Assembly (NCBI GenBank): GCA_022360105.1
Contig: JAKSDL010000194.1
Location: 1 to 6,140, forward strand
Direction of reading: 5' to 3'
From: Pseudomonadota bacterium
GTDB taxonomy: Bacteria; SAR324; XYD2-FULL-50-16; JAHJRI01
DNA: 6,140 nt
Shown: one piece after another, positions 1 to 4,710 of the stretch
Numbering within the stretch: position 1 is the first letter of the stretch
Layout: every line of letters begins with the position of its first letter
Notes under the pieces: model-generated
Told to the model about the DNA's origin: nothing
Databases searched by the model: none
Seen by the model: the letters and a program-made list of their open reading frames with translations, nothing else
Program-made: the position numbers and the translations under genes

Positions 1-94
1 CGTTTATGAAGGATTTCTGTGGGGCTTCTTTTTCTGGTGGTTGGAGAGCGCATGCTGCATATTTTAAAATGGAAAATGATCGATTTTTACCTGA

Positions 95-280
95 TCACAC
101 CAATTTAACTTTGTAAAAATATCTGAATATGTCGTCTATCAAATTGTTCAATTTGTTTTTGACGATGCCTTCAAATGGATTTTTCCTCTGAAAACAGAGG
201 TCAATACCTATCCGGAACAGCTCCGAGGGATTATCATCATTGGATTTGTTTATGTCAGTAAAATTATGCAGGCTTCGCAT
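95..280 (-). CDS. small hypothetical protein, possibly a gene remnant
   Basis: This is a 61-residue ORF that I do not recognise. The ATG is preceded on the minus strand by AAGGGG with a 6-nt spacer, a good Shine-Dalgarno match. The product is Lys/Asn-rich at the start and ends in an aromatic, basic stretch (IFRYFYKVKLV). No signal peptide, membrane segment or known motif is visible. The same frame stays open upstream for another 30 codons to a TAA at 371-373, with no ATG, GTG or TTG in that extension, and the extension reads as ordinary protein (QETNKAREALGTFTNLFKGF). That suggests either the C-terminal part of a longer gene that lost its start, or chance in AT-rich DNA. It is divergent from the large lipoprotein gene. 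Homology to a longer family would settle which. Confidence 0.3.
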   Translation of the reverse strand: MRSLHNFTDINKSNDDNPSELFRIGIDLCFQRKNPFEGIVKNKLNNLIDDIFRYFYKVKLV

Positions 281-485
281 CTTAAACCCCTTGAACAGAT
301 TCGTGAATGTTCCTAAAGCTTCTCTTGCTTTATTCGTTTCCTGAAATAGTGTGATTTCCTTTTGTTGTAGTTACGAATTATCTGTCACATCCGGATTAGA
401 ACACACAGCATGAAAGTTAATTTTTATCTAAATATATCAAATAGTTATATCAACGCCATATTCCATATTTTAGGGGGGAATTTGC

Positions 486-647
486 GTGAGTAACTTGAAT
501 AGAGAGGGATTGGAAGATTAGTTTATACCTGTTTGCAAAACAATAAATTCCGGATTACCTGAAGAGGTAATTATAAAAACAGGCATAGCAACACCTGATC
601 AAAAGAATGTAGAAAGCATTTGGTTCAGTTGGAGATTAAAAAATTGA
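486..647 (+). pseudogene. small ORF interrupted by an in-frame amber stop
   Basis: A GTG at 486 lies 7 nt after a run of six Gs (473-478, AGGGGGG), which could act as a ribosome-binding site. The frame reads 11 codons (VSNLNREGLED), meets TAG at 519-521, then continues open for 41 codons to TGA at 645-647. The downstream part looks protein-like (SGLPEEVIIKTG, VESIWFSWRLKN). Restored, it would be a ~53-residue product. I recognise no family. The most economical reading is a decayed gene or gene tail carrying a nonsense mutation; amber readthrough is possible but has no support here. It ends 30 bases before the lipoprotein start, in the same direction. Confidence is low because short open frames are common in AT-rich DNA. 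Confidence 0.25.
554..571. repeat. 7-bp perfect hairpin with GAAG loop
   Basis: ATTACCT and AGGTAAT form a perfect inverted repeat around a 4-nt GAAG loop. It lies inside the interrupted small ORF, about 105 bases upstream of the lipoprotein start. The stem is AT-rich and is followed by TATAAAA rather than a T tract, so it is not a convincing terminator. It could be incidental. Confidence 0.3.
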
Positions 648-667
648 ATTTATTTAAAAATGATAAT

Positions 668-671
668 GGAG
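668..671 (+). promoter_or_regulatory. ribosome-binding site deciding the lipoprotein start
   Basis: GGAG lies 6 nt before the ATG at 678, which is ideal Shine-Dalgarno spacing. Two in-frame ATGs upstream (660 and 666) have only A/T-rich sequence before them, so the ATG at 678 is the better start. It also yields a compact lipoprotein signal peptide. Confidence 0.65.
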
Positions 672-677
672 ATTCTA

Positions 678-3600
678 ATGAAAGCAACAAAGAAGTGGTT
701 GGCCCTGGCAGTATGCTTTGGCCTGATGTTGGGTTGCGGTAGCGAAAATCAAAAATCGGAAGTTCCGCTTGTCAACCCGTCTGCAGATAAACTGATGCTG
801 GCAACGGCTTCCACCGCTAATAGTGCCGTTAACCGATACAGCAATGTAGCAGAAGACGGCAAGTTTCTAATCGATGTTCTATTCGTTTACACGCCTGCTG
901 CCAAGGCCCTGATGGAGGCCAATAACGTCGACCCTGATGAACATGCGCTTCAGCATATCAATAAGAACAACGACGATCTGTTGCGCAGCAAAATCACAAC
1001 TTCCAAGCTGCGTTATGTAGGTAAACACTATGTGACCGAGGAGGATTATATTCGCACAAATCGATACCCAAACAGCTCAAACGGAACCCACGTATTACTC
1101 TGGCTTTTAAGTCTCAGGGATGCTTATGGTGCCGACAAGATTGCCGTGGTACATCAAGGCGTCGTGAATAACGGAGGCGGCGATTCCGTGTCATTTCCTT
1201 ACAATCCGGTAATGCCATTCAGCCATGAATTTGGCCATGCCATGGGCATAGGCCACGGCGGCTGTGATGGTGGTGATTATACCACATTGAGATATGCCAA
1301 TGGAGCTCAATTCCGCTGGCTTAATTTCATTGACGGCGAAGAAGCACTTCCCTATCCACCTGATGCAGGCACCATCATGTGCGGAAACAACTCCGGATTT
1401 TATACCAACGCCAATTTAGTGTTAAGCTGGCAGGAGATCGAAACCTATGTTAACGAAGGGCATCTGCCAAATGACCTCTCATTTTATGAACCGCTGCGGG
1501 AATCCGGCATGAGAATGGGTCATCCCGATTACGCTGACGCAGCCAGGCAATGGATGGAAGTGGACGAAGCGGCTTCCAACAACTACCCCACCAGTTTACC
1601 TTTAAATTATTCAGACAGCGAATGGTATGAAAAAGACGATTGTTTGGCATTTTATGACAACGTAGATTATGCCAATCTCATTTCAGAAATCTGCATTGGC
1701 GATTCCATCAGCAATACCTCTGTTATTACCAGCCAGGCTGAATCGGTGAGAATTGGTAAAAATACCGCTTTGAGATTGTTTTCAAATAGAGAGTATAAAG
1801 TGGAATTATCGACCCTGTTTTATTCCAGCTCTAATTTGTCAGACTATTTTGGGGTTCGTTCAGGTGACTTGTCTGACACGGTATACATCGAAGCTTTTCA
1901 CAAAGATGACAGAGAAGCTTTTTTCGCATCATCATTTGAGGTTTCACACACCTTTGGAAATGATCGCAATTGGTATACTCCCAACGGCTTGACCGTCTCT
2001 CCCGATGGTTCTGAAATATTCGCCATGCACGATGGAATCGATGTTTTCTCACCGGATGGTTCTTTAATTCGCCATCTTGATGTAAACACCGCTTATGCTT
2101 TTGGGTTGGGTCTAACGGCAACAGGAGATCTAATCATTCCTACAGACCAGAGCTGCAGGGTTGTCGATAAAAACGACGGTACTGTCACTGTGATACCCGG
2201 ATGTAGAGGTACAGATGCCGAAATAGACAGTTCCGGTGACCTCTACATTGTCAATAGAAATGGCTCTGTAACGAATTGGCTTCCTCAGACAGATGGTTCT
2301 TTTGTACGAGGCAGCTTATACATCAATGGGCAGGCAGGCGAGCCGGGGTCTAATGACCACTTCAGCCGAAGTACGGGTATCGCCATTGATAAAGACCGTG
2401 ACTTAATGTACTTGGTAGATGGGCATAACTGCAGGGTTCAGGTGTTTGATCTTTCCGGTAACTACCAGCGAACCATCGGTGCGGAACCGGGTATGGAATG
2501 TGAAGATAGTCCGGGCAGAGGCGGAAGATTGAGAAGCCCCTTTGGTATATCGCTCGACAAACAGGGGTTTGTATACGTGACTGAAACATTTAAGCCCTGG
2601 TATTTTCCGGGCCTGCCAACCTCACACTTTAACGTGGGTGTGCAGGTATTTGATCCTACAGGAACGTTTATCACACAATTTGCCTATAATATGATCGATC
2701 CCGGCTACTTGCATGTAGATAGCGAAGGAAAAGTATATGTAATGGAATCCGGTGGTGACCCTGACCCGACGGGTGTCAGCAAGATCATCGTCTTCCAGAA
2801 AATCAAAGAAGATCTTAGTGGTTCCTATGCGTTTAGAGTCCCCGGGGGTGAATTTGCCATGCAACACATCTATGCAGGTGGCAATCCCTCGGCTGGCCTC
2901 GGATTTGGAGACACCTACAATTATCTGGCCGGTCAAAGAATTGAAGCCAGAACGAGCTGGACCTTAAGCGCCGTGGAGGGCGAACCGGATACTTATACTA
3001 TCCAATCAAATCATCATGGGCTTTACCTGGATGCAGACGATAGCGATCAATTTGAAACCAATTTGGAACAATATAAAGATACCATTGTTTCCCGCCCCCC
3101 AACTGGAGATGATTCACAGAAGTGGGTTGTGAAAAAACTGGAAAACGGAAACGTCACCATCCAGGAGAAAATCAGTGGTTTCTTCATCAGCAACGACCTT
3201 TACATTCAAAAGACCGTTGAAACCAACAGTGCAAACACAAAGTGGATTGCCATTCCGGTAACCTCTCCCCCGGCTTCATCGTACATCGCTTCCCAAAGAC
3301 TGGGAGAAGGCAGCAATTGGGTAACGCCAAATGGAGTTGCAGTCTCACCCGATGGCTCTGAAATATTTGCCTTGCACGACGGCATAGAAATGTTCGCGGC
3401 AGATGGTTCCCTTATTCGGCATCTCAACGTTAGCACTGCTTATTCATTTGGTCTTAGTCTAACAGCAGCAGGAGACCTGTTCATACCCAGTGATACGGGG
3501 ATGACTTGCAGACTTGTTGACAAAACCTCGGGCGAGGTTACGCTTGTAAACACATGCCAAGCCAATGATGCCGATTTCGACACTGCCGGGAACCTGTACA

Positions 3601-4160
3601 CCGTGTCTCGAGTTGGTTTCATCAACAAGTGGATTCTCCAGGAAAACGGCTCTTTTATTAAGGACAATTTTTTCATTGATGGCCGCTTGGGCTTGCCGGG
3701 AGATAACGGTCATTTCGTTGGAAGTACGAGCATCGCTGTAGATAAAAACCAAGAGTTAATCTACGTGGCAGATAGCAAGAACTGCCGAGTGCAAGCCTTT
3801 AACTTTGCCGGCAACTACCAGCGAACCCTTGGAGCTGAACCGGGATTGTTATGTGAAAACAGACCTGCAGGTCCTGGTGAACTGCGAAGTCCCTTTGGTA
3901 TTGCAGTAGATAACCAGGGGTTGGTGTATGTATCTGAAACTGATGAACCCTGGCATATACCAGCATCCGGTAATTACCCCAATGTTGGTGTTCAGGTTTT
4001 TGATATAACAGGAACCTTTGTCACTCAATTTGCCATTGATATGAACGACCCCGGTTACTTGGACGTGGACAACCAGGGTACGGTTTATGTTATGGAATCC
4101 GGGGGCGGCGGTTCGGTAATCGTTTTTGAGCAGGCGCCAACACCGGTGCCTCTACCATAG
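678..4160 (+). CDS. secreted lipoprotein: reprolysin-like zinc metalloprotease with two NHL beta-propellers
   Basis: Likely a cell-surface zinc endopeptidase of about 1160 residues; the substrate is unknown. Residues are numbered from the ATG at 678 (an in-frame ATG at 660 adds six). MKATKKW plus a hydrophobic core and LMLGC give a lipoprotein signal peptide with the modified Cys at 20; Gly at +2 fits outer-membrane sorting. The protease domain spans ~62-255, opening with IDVLFVYTPAAKALM, typical of bacterial reprolysin (M12B-like) proteins. HEFGHAMGIGH at 183-193 supplies three zinc-binding His and the catalytic Glu184, and GTIMCG near 231-236 is the likely Met-turn. Next come a possible beta/gamma-crystallin-like segment (~321-406), an NHL-type propeller (~418-709), a beta-trefoil-like domain (~714-863), a second copy of the propeller (~868-1153) and the tail PTPVPLP. 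The active-site residues are intact, so activity is expected. A weak TTGGAG/TATTTA promoter-like pair with 16-nt spacing lies at 629-656. The fold calls outside the protease are by eye. Confidence 0.9.
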   Translation: MKATKKWLALAVCFGLMLGCGSENQKSEVPLVNPSADKLMLATASTANSAVNRYSNVAEDGKFLIDVLFVYTPAAKALMEANNVDPDEHALQHINKNNDDLLRSKITTSKLRYVGKHYVTEEDYIRTNRYPNSSNGTHVLLWLLSLRDAYGADKIAVVHQGVVNNGGGDSVSFPYNPVMPFSHEFGHAMGIGHGGCDGGDYTTLRYANGAQFRWLNFIDGEEALPYPPDAGTIMCGNNSGFYTNANLVLSWQEIETYVNEGHLPNDLSFYEPLRESGMRMGHPDYADAARQWMEVDEAASNNYPTSLPLNYSDSEWYEKDDCLAFYDNVDYANLISEICIGDSISNTSVITSQAESVRIGKNTALRLFSNREYKVELSTLFYSSSNLSDYFGVRSGDLSDTVYIEAFHKDDREAFFASSFEVSHTFGNDRNWYTPNGLTVSPDGSEIFAMHDGIDVFSPDGSLIRHLDVNTAYAFGLGLTATGDLIIPTDQSCRVVDKNDGTVTVIPGCRGTDAEIDSSGDLYIVNRNGSVTNWLPQTDGSFVRGSLYINGQAGEPGSNDHFSRSTGIAIDKDRDLMYLVDGHNCRVQVFDLSGNYQRTIGAEPGMECEDSPGRGGRLRSPFGISLDKQGFVYVTETFKPWYFPGLPTSHFNVGVQVFDPTGTFITQFAYNMIDPGYLHVDSEGKVYVMESGGDPDPTGVSKIIVFQKIKEDLSGSYAFRVPGGEFAMQHIYAGGNPSAGLGFGDTYNYLAGQRIEARTSWTLSAVEGEPDTYTIQSNHHGLYLDADDSDQFETNLEQYKDTIVSRPPTGDDSQKWVVKKLENGNVTIQEKISGFFISNDLYIQKTVETNSANTKWIAIPVTSPPASSYIASQRLGEGSNWVTPNGVAVSPDGSEIFALHDGIEMFAADGSLIRHLNVSTAYSFGLSLTAAGDLFIPSDTGMTCRLVDKTSGEVTLVNTCQANDADFDTAGNLYTVSRVGFINKWILQENGSFIKDNFFIDGRLGLPGDNGHFVGSTSIAVDKNQELIYVADSKNCRVQAFNFAGNYQRTLGAEPGLLCENRPAGPGELRSPFGIAVDNQGLVYVSETDEPWHIPASGNYPNVGVQVFDITGTFVTQFAIDMNDPGYLDVDNQGTVYVMESGGGGSVIVFEQAPTPVPLP
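1224..1256 (+). other. zinc-binding active-site motif HExxHxxGxxH
   Basis: These codons encode HEFGHAMGIGH, the metzincin signature: three His zinc ligands, the general-base Glu and the conserved Gly. Together with the downstream Met of GTIMCG (about 1368-1385) this places the domain in the metzincin clan. The surrounding sequence (LRDAYGADKIAVVHQG upstream) resembles bacterial reprolysin-like domains more than serralysins, because there are no RTX repeats. Confidence 0.9.
1638..1895 (+). other. possible beta/gamma-crystallin-like segment of the lipoprotein
   Basis: Codons for about residues 321-406 encode CLAFYDNVDYANLISEIC followed by ESVRIGKNTALRLFSNREYK. Aromatic-xxx-aromatic spacing, a Cys pair and an S-V-R-I strand followed by a second aromatic 'NREY' turn resemble beta/gamma-crystallin or inhibitor-I36-like Greek-key modules, which often follow secreted proteases. 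This is pattern recognition only; the canonical Gly of the Greek-key turn is not clear. Confidence 0.35.
1929..2804 (+). repeat. NHL-type beta-propeller, copy A of an internal duplication
   Basis: About 290 residues with NHL/SMP-30-like blades. The recurring pattern is a strand ending in SPDG, DKDR, DKQG or DSEG, then an I/V-Y-V-x-D/E strand, then V-Q-V-F-D-x-x-G. Recognisable blades include TPNGLTVSPDGSEIFAMHDG, STGIAIDKDRDLMYLVDGHN and SPFGISLDKQGFVYVTET. It aligns along its length with copy B at 3279-4136, roughly 60% identical by eye and higher in the first 58 residues. Two Cys pairs are shared by both copies (SCR...PGC and NCRVQ...MEC) and may form disulfides outside the cytoplasm. Confidence 0.75.
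2817..3266 (+). other. beta-trefoil-like domain between the two propellers
   Basis: About 150 residues occur only once, between the propeller copies. Three rough repeats end in a Trp-centred strand followed by a polar turn: TSWTLSAVEGEPDTYTIQ, SQKWVVKKLENGNVTIQ and TKWIAIPV, with HHGLYLDADDSDQ and SGFFISNDLYIQ between them. The pattern resembles ricin-type or fascin-like beta-trefoils, which often bind carbohydrate, but the sugar-binding residues cannot be assigned. An unrelated all-beta domain is the alternative. Confidence 0.45.
3279..4136 (+). repeat. NHL-type beta-propeller, copy B of an internal duplication
   Basis: This is the second propeller copy, displaced from copy A by about 449-450 codons. 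Blades such as TPNGVAVSPDGSEIFALHDG, GSTSIAVDKNQELIYVADSK, SPFGIAVDNQGLVYVSET and GYLDVDNQGTVYVMESGG match copy A position by position with only small indels (two residues near SDTGMTC, one near ASGNYPN). Copy B runs to within a few residues of the protein end. The copies have diverged well beyond recent duplication, so the arrangement is long-standing and probably functional. Confidence 0.75.
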
Positions 4161-4215
4161 CTAAATTGCTCAACTTTTTTACACCGGGGACGCTTTTTCA
4201 ATCAAGAAAAAGGGA

Positions 4216-4253
4216 AAAAAGGGTCAAGTCTACGAAAAAGGGTCAAGTCTACG
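4216..4253 (+). repeat. perfect 19-bp tandem duplication at the left end
   Basis: AAAAAGGGTCAAGTCTACG occurs at 4216-4234 and again, immediately adjacent and without mismatch, at 4235-4253. A further AAAAAGGG lies at 4207-4214. The second copy runs into TTTGACTTAA, completing the hairpin-forming REP-like unit. Confidence 0.9.
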
Positions 4254-4312
4254 TTTGACTTAACTTTCTTAAGCTCTAAATCATTGTTAAGTACTTTCCA
4301 TAGAAAGATCAC

Positions 4313-4364
4313 AAATCAGGTGACAGTTTACCTATTAATTAATAAGGATACTGTCACCTGATTT
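4313..4364. repeat. 52-nt palindrome with 15-bp perfect arms
   Basis: AAATCAGGTGACAGT (4313-4327) and ACTGTCACCTGATTT (4350-4364) are exact reverse complements. The 22-nt centre is itself nearly palindromic (CCTATTAATTAATAAGG), so almost the whole 52 nt can form one long hairpin or cruciform. It sits centrally between the inverted ends of the REPIN-like element. As a terminator it is unconvincing, since ATTTC rather than a T run follows. Confidence 0.9.
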
Positions 4365-4390
4365 CAATCCCTACATAAGTCAAAAGAAGA

Positions 4391-4417
4391 TTTGACCCCT
4401 TTCTTTTGACCCCTTTC
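4391..4417 (+). repeat. direct doublet at the right end of the element
   Basis: TTTGACCCCTTTC occurs at 4391-4403 and 4405-4417, separated by one T. It is the inverted counterpart of the left-end doublet, with GGGGTCAA instead of GGGTCAA and a shorter period (14 versus 19 nt). Confidence 0.85.
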
Positions 4418-4479
4418 CAGCTTGCCGGTAAATTGACTCGGATCCAGAACTATGTTAGGGCTTGATGAATACCGGACGC

Positions 4480-4510
4480 AAAGATGATTGTTTACTTAAT
4501 CGTCATCTTT
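4480..4510. terminator. weak hairpin, possible terminator
   Basis: AAAGATGA (4480-4487) pairs with TCATCTTT (4503-4510) around a 15-nt loop. Read on the plus strand the stem runs into TTTTAT. Read on the minus strand it begins 8 nt after the stop codon of the minus-strand open frame at 4518-4688. The AT-rich stem and large loop make it a poor intrinsic terminator, so its role is uncertain. Confidence 0.25.
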
Positions 4511-4517
4511 TATCCTG

Positions 4518-4688
4518 TCAGAATCCACAGTTCCACTTGCTACAGAGCATCATAAAGAAGTACTTGCCGTTATTCTCCCTGGTATATCGGTGAAGATACC
4601 GTTTTGCACTTTCTTCACAAGCAGGAACAATCACCTGCTGAAAGCCCGTATTGAAGTAGACCTCAACGGTCTCCAGTATTGTTTTGGG
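4518..4688 (-). pseudogene. possible 3' remnant of an unrecognised gene
   Basis: On the minus strand 56 sense codons run to a TGA at 4518-4520. The translation looks protein-like, with segments TVEVYFNTGFQQVIVPACEE, SAKRYLHRYTRENNGKYFFM and a Cys-containing end CSKWNCGF. It has no ATG, GTG or TTG in a useful place and is closed upstream by TAA (4689-4691), so it would be a 5'-truncated fragment. The plus strand is also open over 4500-4727 (76 codons, no start), so coding strand and reality are unproven. I do not recognise a family. Confidence 0.22.
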
Positions 4689-4700
4689 TTAACCCTGCAT

Positions 4701-4706
4701 AAGGTG
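4701..4706 (+). promoter_or_regulatory. ribosome-binding site of the BCCT transporter
   Basis: AAGGTG, one mismatch from AAGGAG, lies 4 nt before the ATG at 4711 (6 nt counted from AAGG). An in-frame TAA at 4690-4692 excludes any earlier ATG, which fixes the start. Confidence 0.6.
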
Positions 4707-4710
4707 TTTT

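Larger units (their letters stand above)
1..659. other. AT-rich region with coding-like fragments, no intact gene
   Basis: No complete, recognisable gene is present here and the composition is visibly more AT-rich than the two large genes. The first ~115 bases are open on the plus strand in two frames. One frame ends at 65-67 with a Trp/Phe-rich tail (FLWGFFFWWLES), which could be the end of a membrane protein starting outside the window. The other ends at 114-116. The minus strand is also open from 1 to 94, so the coding frame cannot be decided. Further right are a minus-strand open frame (95-370) and an amber-interrupted plus-strand frame (486-647), listed separately. A 27-codon ATG ORF at 410-493 overlaps the start of the latter in another frame and has no good ribosome-binding site. 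Overall it reads like decayed gene material upstream of the lipoprotein gene. Confidence 0.5.
4207..4417. mobile_element. REPIN/MITE-like non-autonomous element
   Basis: About 210 bp with imperfect inverted ends. The left segment at 4237-4262 (GGGTCAAGTCTACGTTTGAC core) matches the reverse complement of 4376-4402 at about 23 of 26 positions with one gap. Each end can also fold on itself: GTCAA/TTGAC on the left, and GTCAAA/TTTGAC around AGAAGA on the right. Each end carries a direct doublet of its GGGTCAA/TTGACCC unit, and a 52-nt palindrome sits in the middle. Two inverted REP-like hairpins are the layout of a REPIN mobilised in trans by a RAYT (IS200-like Y1) transposase. No transposase gene lies in the window and no target-site duplication was identified. 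The family assignment is inference. Confidence 0.55.
4161..4710. other. intergenic region with REPIN-like element and gene remnant
   Basis: This 550-bp gap separates the lipoprotein and the transporter. It holds, in order: a weak AT hairpin (CTTTTTC at 4193-4199 with GAAAAAG at 4206-4212, no T tract after it), an inverted-repeat element (about 4207-4417), a second hairpin (4480-4510), and a stretch open on both strands (4500-4730 plus, 4518-4688 minus). No strong GC-rich terminator follows the lipoprotein stop, and no clear sigma70 promoter is visible before the transporter. Confidence 0.6.

Noticed and set aside
1..116. C-terminal end of an upstream membrane protein (FLWGFFFWWLES) or an ATG ORF from base 6
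   Set aside because: Two plus frames and a minus frame are all open over this short stretch and none shows a recognisable motif, so no frame could be chosen.
660..677. ATG at 660 or 666 as the lipoprotein start
   Set aside because: Neither has a ribosome-binding site, whereas ATG 678 has GGAG at 6 nt and gives a typical lipoprotein signal peptide.
1450..3752. Several minus-strand and off-frame ORFs of 60-104 codons inside the lipoprotein gene
   Set aside because: They lie opposite or out of frame with a gene that has strong domain evidence, and their translations lack domain patterns. They are shadows of the coding sequence.
4193..4212. Intrinsic terminator of the lipoprotein gene
   Set aside because: CTTTTTC/GAAAAAG is a 7-bp AT-rich stem with no following T tract; it more likely reflects the A/T-rich edge of the repeat element.
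4216..4417. CRISPR array
   Set aside because: The repeats are adjacent doublets at the ends of one inverted element, with no series of unique spacers of even length.
4658..4672. AGACC-TCAAC-GGTCT inverted repeat as an operator for the transporter
   Set aside because: A 5-bp stem is expected by chance, and there is no clear promoter beside it.
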